The notes under the pieces are model-generated. The model ran no database searches. It worked only from the letters and a program-made list of their open reading frames with translations, and had not been told where the DNA came from. DNA of 7,714 bases from Planctomycetaceae bacterium (GTDB taxonomy: Bacteria > Planctomycetota > Planctomycetia > Pirellulales > Thermoguttaceae), in assembly GCA_031283825.1 (NCBI GenBank), contig JAITAZ010000418.1, positions 1 through 7,714 of the forward strand. Reading direction: 5' to 3'. Below are positions 1-6,461 of this stretch, one piece after another (the first letter of the stretch is position 1; each line of letters starts with the position of its first letter). A program made the position numbers and the translations under genes.

Positions 1-134
1 AGGTTTGTGTGGGGAGCGTCTTTGGCTACTGAGGTTGTTTTGTTCGGAAAAATTAGGTTGAAAATGAGGTTGGTTGTACAATATTCATACGTGTTAAAAA
101 TATTCCACTGATATATTACGAAATAAAATCCTAG

Positions 135-145
135 TAACCGTTCAC
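135..145 (+). repeat. Dispersed 11-mer TAACCGTTCAC, copy 1
   Basis: This exact 11-mer also occurs at 1788-1798 (+) and, reversed, at 7247-7257 (-). A given 11-mer is expected about 0.004 times on both strands of a window this size with even base composition, so three copies are not chance. Here it stands six bases before the outer arm of the foldback element at 152-281. All three copies border palindrome-rich gaps, which suggests that it is the end of a repeated element. Confidence 0.7.
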
Positions 146-151
146 ACATAA

Positions 152-281
152 GGGAACTTCTAAAAACTAATTTTATTAGGAACGCGGGCGTCCCGCCTGC
201 ATGACAAACGCATAAATATGCGGTCGAGACGACCGCGTTCCTAATAAAAATAAATTTTACATGAGGTTTTTAGAAGTTCCC
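152..281. repeat. 130-bp nested foldback (MITE-like) element
   Basis: Two nested perfect inverted repeats are visible. The outer arms are GGGAACTTCTAAAAAC (152-167) and its complement at 266-281, 16 bp. The inner arms are TTTTATTAGGAACGCGG (171-187) and its complement at 233-249, 17 bp. The interior can form smaller hairpins: GCGGG/CCCGC (184-188 with 192-196), CGCATA/TATGCG (209-214 with 217-222) and GCGGTCG/CGACCGC (220-226 with 230-236). These overlap the inner arms and so compete with them, giving a cloverleaf or cruciform shape. There is no ORF and no clear target duplication. It resembles a MITE or an intergenic palindromic repeat, but only one full copy is in the window, so mobility is inferred. 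Confidence 0.7.
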
Positions 282-288
282 ATTATAG

Positions 289-318
289 AAAAAATCCTTC
301 GCCCAGAAAGGGCAACGG
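289..318 (-). terminator. Rho-independent terminator of the HATPase gene
   Basis: Read on the minus strand, CCGTTGCCC, the loop TTTCT and GGGCGAAGG form a 9-bp stem with one G-A mismatch and one U-G wobble. The stem is followed by A and then six T. It lies about 65 bases past the stop codon of the gene that ends at 384, which is a normal position. The plus strand has no T-tract after the stem, so it works for the minus strand only. Confidence 0.75.
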
Positions 319-336
319 AAAAAAATTATTACGAAT

Positions 337-352
337 ATTCGTTACAAATATT
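337..352 (+). repeat. 16-bp direct repeat ATTCGTTACAAATATT, copy 1
   Basis: The same 16 bases occur exactly at 6944-6959, between tRNA-Thr and the hairpin at 6966-6996. Here the copy lies between the terminator at 289-318 and the HATPase stop codon. Both copies border repeat-rich gaps. The AT-richness makes chance more likely than for a mixed sequence, but an exact 16-base match in 7.7 kb is still unexpected. Confidence 0.5.
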
Positions 353-383
353 TGCTTTAACTAGAATAATAAATTAGACGCGA

Positions 384-818
384 TTAGCTTTTTGTGCTGT
401 TGTCTCTTTCTTTTTCGAATTCTATGACATTTCCTTTTTCATTCCAGTTTGCGCGGGTAACGAAATTTTTTATTAACAATACGCCTCTGCCGTGCGCAAT
501 CATAATATGTTCTTCGTCGGTCGGGTCTGGCACCTCGTTAGGGTCGAATCCGGGACCTTCATCTTCTATTCTGACCGCAATCAAATTGTCATTCAAATTA
601 CAGGCGAAATGTACCTTCTTATTAGGATCGGAACTATTGCCATGTTGAATAGCATTCACTAAAGCTTCTTCAAGCGCCATGTTAATAGCAAACTTCTCTT
701 TGCTTGACCAATCAGTTGACTCCAATTGCTCCATCACTTGATCAATCAACTTATGCGCTGTTGACATATCGCTCGAAAAAGAACAAGTATTTGACCACTT
801 CCAAGTCTGAACGTTCAT
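384..818 (-). CDS. ATP-binding anti-sigma factor / serine kinase (RsbW/SpoIIAB-like HATPase)
   Basis: This is a 144-residue cytoplasmic protein of the GHKL ATPase type that acts as an anti-sigma factor and protein serine kinase. All the nucleotide-binding boxes are present: the N-box EEALVNAIQHGN (residues 50-61, with the Mg-binding Asn55), the G1 box DEGPGF (86-91) and the G2 box HGRG (109-112). The sequence DPNEVPDPTDEE after G1 recalls planctomycete members of the family. The length fits RsbW/SpoIIAB (about 140-160). The start is supported by GGAG at 829-832, ten bases upstream. Known members bind a sigma factor or an unphosphorylated STAS partner and phosphorylate the latter. The natural partner is the STAS gene 260 bases upstream on the same strand. 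The sigma target is not in the window. The stop is followed by a good terminator. The ATPase family is very secure; which sigma factor or process it controls is unknown. Confidence 0.92.
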   Translation of the reverse strand: MNVQTWKWSNTCSFSSDMSTAHKLIDQVMEQLESTDWSSKEKFAINMALEEALVNAIQHGNSSDPNKKVHFACNLNDNLIAVRIEDEGPGFDPNEVPDPTDEEHIMIAHGRGVLLIKNFVTRANWNEKGNVIEFEKERDNSTKS

Positions 819-1078
819 AAGTTACAAACTCCAAAAAAATAATTCATAAACATCAACCATAAATACATCAAACAAGATTTAAACAGATTTCGCCGCTTTC
901 ATCTTTAATTTATTTACTTTTACTTATCGCTTTTTGCGTCATTGCTTGGTTACAAATTTTATTCAGTCTCTTATAATTTAATTCGTATTCAATCAGCGAC
1001 GCGGCAATTTTTTTTGCAATTTAGAATTTTACAAATTTTCTAAAGCTCAACCTAAGTACCTAACTTGTCAATCCACTT
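819..1078. other. 260-bp AT-rich spacer between the STAS and HATPase genes
   Basis: No gene is visible on either strand. The spacer is unusually long for two genes of a partner-switching pair, which often overlap or nearly touch. I see no strong terminator. The A/T-rich inverted sequence near 1021-1042 (TAGAA...TTCTA) is too weak to call. The HATPase may therefore have its own promoter here or be read through from the STAS gene. The sequence does not decide between these. Confidence 0.4.
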
Positions 1079-1432
1079 TTACTGGAAAGAACGAATACCA
1101 TCGTCTTCTGTTCGCTTAATTTGAAAAACATTGTCAAGCCGCGTAATTCTGAACGCTTCCATTATGTTTTCATCAATTCCGCAAAGAAACAACGTTGCGC
1201 CAACCTCGCGTACTTTCTTGTTCAACGTAATAAGCGCACGCAATGCCGAACTTGACATAAACAAAACCTTTTCGAAATTTACAAGCAACTTCCGACACGA
1301 CTTGTCATCTAATAATCCCAGAAGTTGATCTCCCCACTCTTGAATTACGAGATCGTCATTGAGCTTCATATCTCGACATGCGGCAATTGTAACGTCCGCA
1401 ATTTTTTTCAAGTCTATTCTTTGCTGAGCCAT
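1079..1432 (-). CDS. STAS-domain anti-anti-sigma factor (RsbV/SpoIIAA-like)
   Basis: This 117-residue, single-domain STAS protein is the probable antagonist partner of the HATPase downstream. The family pattern is clear. A beta strand (KLLVNFEKVLF, 48-58) leads into the phosphorylation loop MSSSALRALI (59-68). After it come helix LNKKVREVG, strand ATLFLCGI and the segment ITRLDNVFQI, typical of the C-terminal half. In SpoIIAA and RsbV the loop reads D-S-(S/T)-G, with the first Ser phosphorylated. Here the Asp is Ser60 and the Gly is Ala63, leaving Ser61 as the aligned target with Ser60 and Ser62 beside it. As I recall, planctomycete homologues have similar Ser-Ser-Ala loops. The start has an excellent ribosome site, AAGGAGAT (1441-1448), eight bases from ATG. 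Expected role: when unphosphorylated it binds the kinase and frees the sigma factor. The regulated process is unknown. Confidence 0.9.
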   Translation of the reverse strand: MAQQRIDLKKIADVTIAACRDMKLNDDLVIQEWGDQLLGLLDDKSCRKLLVNFEKVLFMSSSALRALITLNKKVREVGATLFLCGIDENIMEAFRITRLDNVFQIKRTEDDGIRSFQ

Positions 1433-1645
1433 TTTAATTTATCTCCTTGATCGTTTACCGATTCACAGAAATCGTTAAGTGGTTAATTTGGTATTGTCCA
1501 CACAAAACAGACACACACCCGAAAACTGAATTCATTTGTCGGTCTCACAAAACCGCCAAATACAAAATCAAAATATTCCTTTTCTATCCGCCGACACAAT
1601 CGCTTTTTCAACAAACAACTCAATTGTATCGTCAACAAAGCGGAC

Positions 1646-1673
1646 AATATACAAACAATAAAGAAATCGTCAA
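1646..1673 (-). promoter_or_regulatory. Candidate housekeeping-type promoter for the STAS gene
   Basis: On the minus strand TTGACG (1668-1673) is followed by a 16-base spacer and TATATT (1646-1651). This is close to the -35/-10 consensus of the major bacterial sigma factor. Transcription would start near 1639 and give a leader of about 200 bases before the STAS ATG. AT-rich DNA yields such matches by chance, so the call is tentative. Confidence 0.35.
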
Positions 1674-1787
1674 TCACCCCTTCAATCAATCGACCTTTTA
1701 TTCATTATTCTGTATTGTCTTTTAAATTATCTGCGAAATTGTACCGTATCTTTTGTTGTCGTATAGTAGGGGCGAAAACTATTTAGA

Positions 1788-1810
1788 TAACCGTTCACAG
1801 GTTTTTTAAA
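1788..1810 (+). repeat. Dispersed repeat TAACCGTTCAC plus T6A3, copy 2
   Basis: TAACCGTTCAC (1788-1798) is followed by AGG and TTTTTTAAA (1802-1810). The reverse complement of 7236-7257 has the same 11-mer and the same T6A3 block with a one-base length difference, so the match extends over about 22 bases. The two copies lie in opposite orientation. In both, the motif CTCATGTTACGCA comes next on the inner side, so the similarity is collinear and not a single chance word. Confidence 0.7.
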
Positions 1811-1830
1811 TGCGGTATGCGGAATGCGGA
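1810..1830 (+). repeat. Three tandem copies of the 7-mer ATGCGG(T/A)
   Basis: ATGCGGT, ATGCGGA and ATGCGGA follow each other directly after the T6A3 block. A further partial unit, ATTATGC, comes next. This is a tiny tandem array inside the repeat-rich gap, with no evident function. Confidence 0.6.
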
Positions 1831-1857
1831 ATTATGCAAATTATGATTTGAAAATAA

Positions 1858-1873
1858 TAACTCATGTTACGCA
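1858..1873 (+). repeat. TAACTCATGTTACGCA motif, copy 1
   Basis: These 16 bases recur exactly at 6963-6978, where the last 13 form the left arm of a perfect hairpin. Here only a partial inverted partner exists: TGCGTAAC at 2212-2219 is the complement of GTTACGCA at 1866-1873. The two 8-bp arms bracket the palindrome cluster. They may be degenerate ends of an element spanning 1858-2219. Confidence 0.6.
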
Positions 1874-1900
1874 GTATTTGTCCGTCAGTAGGCGTTTATT

Positions 1901-2039
1901 GATCAGGTTGATCACCGATCAGGTAGGCGACCGTAGGTTCGCAACCTTTCGCCGAAAGGTCGCGTTGCCGAAGGCAACGATAAAATGGATTCGACAATAA
2001 TTAAAATCATTTCAGATTTACCGTCGGCTAACGCCGACG
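1901..2039. repeat. Cluster of short GC-rich palindromes
   Basis: Four small hairpins lie in an otherwise AT-rich gap: AGGTT/AACCT (1935-1947), CCTTTC/GAAAGG (1945-1959, overlapping the first), CGTTGCC-GAA-GGCAACG (1963-1979) and CGTCGGC-TAAC-GCCGACG (2022-2039). The first three follow each other almost without gaps. Before them GATCAGGT occurs twice, 16 bases apart (1901 and 1917), as an imperfect 16-base direct repeat. The shape resembles REP-like intergenic palindromes. No T-tract follows, so these are not simple terminators. Confidence 0.65.
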
Positions 2040-2380
2040 CGACTGATATATTACACAAAAAATAATTTTTTAGAACTTGCCTACTTTTATTATCTGGCAT
2101 TTGTCCAACGATTTTCCTTACAATCGATACAATTGTTACAATCTGTTTTTGTAGTAAGAAAATTTCATTATTTTTGGAAAAATTTATGCAGATTATCAAA
2201 ATTTACTCGTTTGCGTAACCTAAACTATCGAGTGATACGCTATGTAATTTTGGATTATTTTAGACTGCACGATTTTTAATGAATGATTTTGTGCCGTCGA
2301 AATTCGTAGCGTGATCTGATAATAGCGTTTGAATATTTTTGACATCCGAAATTATCCTACTAGTTAATTGCGTAAATTCA

Positions 2381-4669
2381 ATGACAAATTTTGTATTTTT
2401 ATTTGTTTATTGTAGAAATTACCTGCTTGCGGGGACGGTGATTTTTTGCGCGTTTTTGATAGTTGGTTGTCAGAATCTTCCGCGTAGTGGAATTGACCAG
2501 AGCGGAGATCGTCTTTTTGATACTTGTCCGTTGCAAGATATTTTGCCGAAAGACTGTCGTTTATTGGGTCAAAATCGGGATGCTCAATCGACGTCGTCGA
2601 GTCAACCGAGTTTATCGTCGGCTTCGACTTCGGCATTGTCGTCATCTTTACCGGCGTCATCGACGTCTTCATCTTTGTCGGCGTCAACGTTATCGTCGTC
2701 ATCGTCATCGTCGTCGTTACCTGGTAATTTTGGTTCATCGTCGTCGGTTGTATCTTTTCAAAATTATGGATCGACGGCGACGGCGGTAAATCCTAATATT
2801 CATGGGGTGAATACGGCGGTAGTTCCTGTTGAGAATGTGAGCGGGTTGCGACCGTGTTTTGAGGAGAGCGGCGGTTATGCAGTGGCGACGGGACCGATTG
2901 AGCGTCCGGCGTTATTGGTATCTCCGATTGAGCAGATTGCGCCGGTCGGCAGCGAGGTTGTGTTGATTGCGAGTTATTTGGGGAAGCGTGATCGTTTGAT
3001 TACTAATGAGAAGATTGAGTGGAATCTTGAGGGCGTTGGTAGTTTTTTGAAATTTGATCCGGGATCGCATTGTGATCCGTTGATGTGTGATTTTGTCAAG
3101 GCGAAGAAAATAACGGAGCGATTTATTGTAACGAAAACTAGTCGTTTCTATCAGACGTTGAATCGCGGCACGCCGGAGACGCGGGATGATTTACATATTT
3201 TGCAGGGTCAGACGTGGGTTTCGGTCAATTCTTTACGCGAGGGTACGACGCATGTTACGGCGTTTGCACCGTCGTTGGCGGAGTGGTCTAGGCGGACGAT
3301 GTTTGGGGTGATTCATTGGGTTGATGCACAGTGGGTGATTCCTGTATTGCCGATAGCGTCGGTTGGGGAGAGTCGAGTTTTGACGGTTAATGTTTTGCGG
3401 CGGACGAATGGGCAACCTCGTCAAGGTTGGGTTGTGCGGTATGAGATTTTGGGCGGACCGGCGGCAGGATTTGGTGCAACGATGGCGCAGATTCAGGAAG
3501 TTACAACGGATATTTCGGGGCAAGCGTCGGTTGTGTTATCTCAGCGTGAGCCGATGGGCGGGACGAATACAATTTCTGTACAAATAATACGACCGAGCGG
3601 AGGCGTTGGAGGTCAAGACGGCGCGGGCGCTGGGGACAAGAGGATTACTGTAGGTTATGAAACGTTGCGGCAAACGTGGGGCGGCAATGCCGGCGCAAGG
3701 GTGAGTATAAGGGGACCGGAGAAAGGAAATATCGGCGGCGAGTTACCGTATAAAATTATTGTTACGAATAATATGAGTGAAAAGGCTGCGGGCGTATTGA
3801 CGTTATTGATTCCTCCGACGGCGACATATATTCGCAGTGTTCCGCCGGTTTATGCAAGCGCGGATCAGATTTTGTATTGGAATATAGAGATTCCGCCGAA
3901 AAGTACGGTTGATATAGATGTGATTTTGCGTCAGAGTGTTGCGGGTCGGATGATGCTAGAGTCGAATTTTACGCCTGACGGCAGGGTGAATATTTCGTCT
4001 AGTGGAGCGCCGACTGGGGTGATAAATCCGAATCAAGTTTATTCGACGGATGGATTATCTGGCGGAAGCGGAAGTATTCGGAGGGACATTGTGTCTGGCG
4101 GGAGTTCTATTGATCCGGCGTCGAGAGTTCCGGTGATGTTGGACAATGTATCGGGTGGAGGAATGGATCGAGGCAGTGCGGCGACTGTGTGGGATGGCGG
4201 AAGCGAGGGCGGAGGAGTAACGTTACATGGAGCGCCGATGAATTCGTCTAATTTGACAAACAGTGTTGCGAATAATTTTGATCAGGCGGGATTAGATATT
4301 ATGGTCAATCCGAAAACTCCGTTGAGGATTGGCGAGGGATTTGAAATTTTATTTAGTTTGGAGAACAGGGGCGAGGTTGACTTAAAAAACGTTTCGTTGC
4401 AAATACCGATTCCGATGGAGTTACGCAATTTAGAGAAGTATAAATTTTCGGGACCAAAAGAGTTGAGGGACAATAAAATAATTATGTTGGACTCAAAATT
4501 TAACATTGTTCAGAAGTTTGAGGTTATTGAGTCTAGAAAGGTTGTTACGATGCGAGTAGGATTCCCGCCGACATCATTACCAGCCGGTTATTCGGTAGTT
4601 GGCGAGTTACTAATTGACGGCAAACTAATAAAGCGAACTCAACCATTGAGAATAAAATCAGATTTCTAA
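2381..4669 (+). CDS. Planctomycete-type DUF11 surface lipoprotein
   Basis: I place the start at ATG 2381, giving 762 residues. An in-frame TTG at 2339 would add 14 residues that do not improve the signal peptide. Neither start has a clear ribosome site. Residues 1-29 form a hydrophobic lipoprotein signal ending in the lipobox IVG-C (Cys30). The mature start CQNLPRSGIDQSGDRLF recalls planctomycete proteins of this family. A serine tract follows at about 70-122. Then come an Ig-like region with PVGSEVVLIASYLG (about 187-230), the core with GQTWVS and HWVDAQW, and an invasin-like Ig segment with EVTTDISGQASVVLS. DUF11 repeat 1 (about 437-534, PYKIIVTNN) and a Gly/Ser-rich linker (about 550-625) lead to a second DUF11-like domain (about 635-762, FEILFSLENRGEVDLKNV). 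Such proteins are thought to sit in the envelope; a precise function is unknown. No peptidase or other catalytic motif is seen. Confidence 0.85.
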   Translation: MTNFVFLFVYCRNYLLAGTVIFCAFLIVGCQNLPRSGIDQSGDRLFDTCPLQDILPKDCRLLGQNRDAQSTSSSQPSLSSASTSALSSSLPASSTSSSLSASTLSSSSSSSSLPGNFGSSSSVVSFQNYGSTATAVNPNIHGVNTAVVPVENVSGLRPCFEESGGYAVATGPIERPALLVSPIEQIAPVGSEVVLIASYLGKRDRLITNEKIEWNLEGVGSFLKFDPGSHCDPLMCDFVKAKKITERFIVTKTSRFYQTLNRGTPETRDDLHILQGQTWVSVNSLREGTTHVTAFAPSLAEWSRRTMFGVIHWVDAQWVIPVLPIASVGESRVLTVNVLRRTNGQPRQGWVVRYEILGGPAAGFGATMAQIQEVTTDISGQASVVLSQREPMGGTNTISVQIIRPSGGVGGQDGAGAGDKRITVGYETLRQTWGGNAGARVSIRGPEKGNIGGELPYKIIVTNNMSEKAAGVLTLLIPPTATYIRSVPPVYASADQILYWNIEIPPKSTVDIDVILRQSVAGRMMLESNFTPDGRVNISSSGAPTGVINPNQVYSTDGLSGGSGSIRRDIVSGGSSIDPASRVPVMLDNVSGGGMDRGSAATVWDGGSEGGGVTLHGAPMNSSNLTNSVANNFDQAGLDIMVNPKTPLRIGEGFEILFSLENRGEVDLKNVSLQIPIPMELRNLEKYKFSGPKELRDNKIIMLDSKFNIVQKFEVIESRKVVTMRVGFPPTSLPAGYSVVGELLIDGKLIKRTQPLRIKSDF
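2588..2746 (+). repeat. TCN trinucleotide repeat coding a poly-serine linker
   Basis: The DNA is a run of TCG, TCA and TCT codons with occasional Ala, Thr, Leu and Pro codons, including eight Ser codons in a row around 2693-2716. It forms the flexible linker between the lipid anchor and the folded part of the lipoprotein. The reverse strand shows a false open frame rich in Thr and Met because of it. In-frame triplet runs of this kind often change in length between strains without breaking the reading frame. Confidence 0.8.
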
Positions 4670-4727
4670 AAATTGGTAATTAGAAAATCTTTCTCTTGAA
4701 TATTATTGTTGTGTCCGAATAGCAAAA

Positions 4728-4777
4728 TACGGCTCTGACGTTTTTAAACATCAGAACCGTAAATTGTTTTATTTTAT
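4728..4777. terminator. Bidirectional terminator between convergent lipoprotein genes
   Basis: TACGGCTCTGACG (4728-4740) pairs with CATCAGAACCGTA (4749-4761) in 11 of 13 positions around an eight-base loop. On the plus strand it is followed by AATTG and the T-rich TTTTATTTT. On the minus strand it is followed by TTTTGC. It lies 58 bases past the plus-strand stop and about 60 bases past the minus-strand stop, so it can serve both genes. Confidence 0.75.
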
Positions 4778-4822
4778 CAGTAGCGCGTATAAAACTGATT
4801 TGATATTGAGTTTTTACTATTG

Positions 4823-5653
4823 TTAATAGGTTGTTGGCGTGTAATAGCTGCCGCTTGTTACGGGTGTTGTTCCGCCGCCGTTGTATGAGTTTGTAACTGG
4901 AAGTTGACCATTCGGATTACTTGTTGAAGCTCCGTAAAAAACCGGTGGCGTTGTTGTGTTTGGTTGACTCGGCGGATTCGCAAACGGGCTGCTGACGGTT
5001 CCATTTACATTTCCTTGATCTTGCGGATTAGGCGTAAAAGCTCTTTCCGGCTGATAGGATGTCGATGGATAAGTTGACGCAGACGATGGATAATTCGGTT
5101 GCGGCGAATATGTTGTTGAAGATGGATATCCTGTAACATTGGTTGATGCCGCATAAGGATTGTGTCCTAAGGGATCATTTTTCACCTCTGCGGGAAAATT
5201 ACTAGCAGATGGTTGACTATACCCTGATCCCGTAACCGGTTGCGGAATTGTGTTGCCATAACTTGGCGTAGGCATCCCGTAAGGAGTGGGTGTCAAGGTT
5301 GATGGTTGAGGTTGTTCGCTATGATAACCTGTCTTTTGAATTGGAGGATATTGAACCTGTTCAATGCCATTCGCGTTATGTCCTGCTTGAACCAACGACG
5401 TATTCTCTTTACGTTGATCATAATAACCGCCGTCTGGCTGTCTTATATCAACTGGCGCGTCGATATCAGGTTTTGCAATCTTATCGGTATCCGTGTTTGG
5501 ATGAGTTTCCAGACGAAATGGATTATAAATAGAATAGCTACGCGGATCATAAATAGGTCCGCCATTCAATTTACAACCTACTGCACCTACTGCGTTGAAA
5601 ACGAGTACAATCAACGCTATTGTTTTGAATAAAGTTTTTGTTTTTGTTCGCAT
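4823..5653 (-). CDS. Low-complexity lipoprotein rich in Pro, Ser, Thr, Tyr and Asn
   Basis: This protein of 276 residues has an N-terminus typical of an exported lipoprotein. Residues 1-10 carry positive charges (R2, K4, K6, K10), 11-26 are hydrophobic, and Cys27 follows AVG. The Ala at -3 is less usual than Leu or Val, so lipidation is likely but not certain. The mature part begins with an aromatic segment (PIYDPRSYSIYNPFRLE) and turns into low-complexity sequence from about residue 90 to the end, full of YPS, TPTP, NPN and QPN motifs. It has no predicted enzyme motif or further membrane segment, and I do not recognise the family. A flexible envelope-spanning or protein-binding role is only a guess. 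The start is supported by GGAAG (5661-5665), seven bases upstream. It converges with the DUF11 lipoprotein gene; a link in function is possible but unproven. Confidence 0.8.
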   Translation of the reverse strand: MRTKTKTLFKTIALIVLVFNAVGAVGCKLNGGPIYDPRSYSIYNPFRLETHPNTDTDKIAKPDIDAPVDIRQPDGGYYDQRKENTSLVQAGHNANGIEQVQYPPIQKTGYHSEQPQPSTLTPTPYGMPTPSYGNTIPQPVTGSGYSQPSASNFPAEVKNDPLGHNPYAASTNVTGYPSSTTYSPQPNYPSSASTYPSTSYQPERAFTPNPQDQGNVNGTVSSPFANPPSQPNTTTPPVFYGASTSNPNGQLPVTNSYNGGGTTPVTSGSYYTPTTY

Positions 5654-5680
5654 TTGTTTACTTCCATGTAGTTTTTTGGC

Positions 5681-5691
5681 GGCATAATGCC
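5681..5691. promoter_or_regulatory. Small palindrome GGCATAATGCC in the leader of the lipoprotein gene
   Basis: This perfect palindrome around a central A lies about 13 bases from the predicted transcription start and upstream of the ribosome site. It could be an operator half-site pair, a leader hairpin or chance. Nothing else distinguishes these. Confidence 0.25.
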
Positions 5692-5710
5692 TTTAACAGA
5701 CTCAACGCCG

Positions 5711-5739
5711 GATATAACAACTTAAATTTTCAATATCAA
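5711..5739 (-). promoter_or_regulatory. Candidate promoter of the low-complexity lipoprotein gene
   Basis: On the minus strand TTGATA (5734-5739), a 17-base spacer and TATATC (5711-5716) match the major sigma factor pattern well. Transcription would begin near 5704 and leave a leader of about 50 bases. The position and spacing are good; the AT-rich background lowers certainty. Confidence 0.4.
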
Positions 5740-6181
5740 AAAACGCATTCGATATCGAAACAAAAGGCGGCTATATCTGATTCGCTTGTACAATTTACAC
5801 ACGCTATTATCACATTTGAACGCATATTAAAACAAACGTATTGTTTTGTTTATTGTTAATATTGCGTAAACTCAAATGTAAATTTAATCAAAATTACCAT
5901 TGCCGTTGCACTAAATAAATTACATACAAAATACTCAAAATCCGCTAACAGACTATAGAAATTCGACTGATTGTTAGAATCGGAATAAAAATCAAAACTG
6001 AACAATAAATCTTGATTTTTTTTCAAAATAGTTATATTTTTTTCTAAAACTTTGTCTATTTTAAATAATCTACGTATTATTTCTGATTGGCGATATACGG
6101 TATTGTTTGTGAATTACGAAATGTCAACCAATGGTTTGCGGATTATCCATATTTTCCGAATTCGCGTCAAGACAGATTTAT

Positions 6182-6187
6182 TATAAT
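6182..6187 (+). promoter_or_regulatory. Possible -10 box (TATAAT) upstream of infA
   Basis: A perfect TATAAT lies about 275 bases before the infA start. A matching -35 box is not clear: only TTCGCG at 6161-6166, with a short 15-base spacer. If used, it would give a long leader that includes the structured region at 6217-6307. Tentative. Confidence 0.3.
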
Positions 6188-6216
6188 AGTCCGGCATGAG
6201 GCGAGAAGTGGATAAT

Positions 6217-6307
6217 CGGCGGTGTTGCGAAGCGTAACTGCCGATAAAATGTTGTCAGAATTTTTGAAAATATTTTGCGGCAAACTTATTTTTATCGGGA
6301 GGGGGGG
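6217..6307 (+). promoter_or_regulatory. Structured stretch upstream of infA with overlapping stems and a G-run
   Basis: A hairpin at 6217-6243 (CGGCGGTGTTGC, GAA, GCGTAACTGCCG) has ten pairs and two mismatches. Its 3' end overlaps CCGATAAAA (6241-6249), which is the perfect complement of TTTTATCGG at 6290-6298. The two stems share bases 6241-6243 and so compete at their edges. The second stem runs into GGGAGGGGGGG (6297-6307). This looks like a possible leader switch, but no riboswitch class is recognised. Confidence 0.25.
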
Positions 6308-6461
6308 TTGGAGAAATGTCAGTTGGTGATAGAATGCTGCCTCGTTTTTTTGTTTGTGAAGAATTGATATAACGAATCGTACAATGAATTTCGGCGATAT
6401 AAAATTGTAAAGCGGTTTTAATCGAAAATTCAATCGGGCGTAGTTTAAAAGGGAGTTTTTT

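Larger units (their letters stand above)
1..383. other. Intergenic region, left end, with no secure gene
   Basis: This stretch has no convincing coding sequence. The frame beginning at base 1 on the plus strand is open for 36 codons to a TGA at 109-111, so bases 1-111 could be the 3' end of a gene entering from the left. The peptide (it includes WGASLATEVVLFGKIRLK) matches no family I recognise, and 36 open codons at an edge is weak support. The rest is occupied by a foldback element (152-281) and a terminator for the minus-strand gene (289-318), with AT-rich sequence on either side. Confidence 0.5.
1433..2380. other. Gene-poor 950-bp region between divergent genes
   Basis: This gap separates the minus-strand STAS gene from the plus-strand lipoprotein gene. 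Short open frames exist on both strands (1447-1725 +, 1483-1689 -, 1912-2199 -). They lack ribosome sites and recognisable motifs, and the last one translates the palindrome cluster. What can be seen is a candidate minus-strand promoter (1646-1673), one TAACCGTTCAC copy, a short 7-mer tandem repeat, a CTCATGTTACGCA motif and four GC-rich palindromes. No promoter for the lipoprotein gene could be chosen with confidence in 2200-2380. Confidence 0.5.
5654..6461. other. 808-bp AT-rich gap between a lipoprotein gene and infA
   Basis: The flanking genes are divergent, so this gap should hold promoters for both. I see a candidate promoter for the minus-strand gene (5711-5739), a possible -10 box for infA (6182-6187) and a structured stretch at 6217-6307. 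The open frames on either strand (5638-5859 +, 6167-6685 -) lack motifs and ribosome sites. Between 5860 and 6120 the sequence is plain AT-rich DNA with no feature I can support. Confidence 0.5.

Noticed and set aside
1447..1725. Open frames on both strands in the gap upstream of the STAS gene
   Set aside because: Neither has a ribosome site or recognisable motif, and the candidate STAS promoter lies within them.
1912..2199. Minus-strand open frame of 95 codons
   Set aside because: Its C-terminal third (PSATRPFGERLRTYGRLPDR) is a translation of the palindrome cluster, there is no ribosome site before the ATG, and no domain is recognisable.
2364..2738. Minus-strand open frame rich in Thr and Met
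   Set aside because: It is the antisense reading of the TCN serine-codon tract of the lipoprotein gene.
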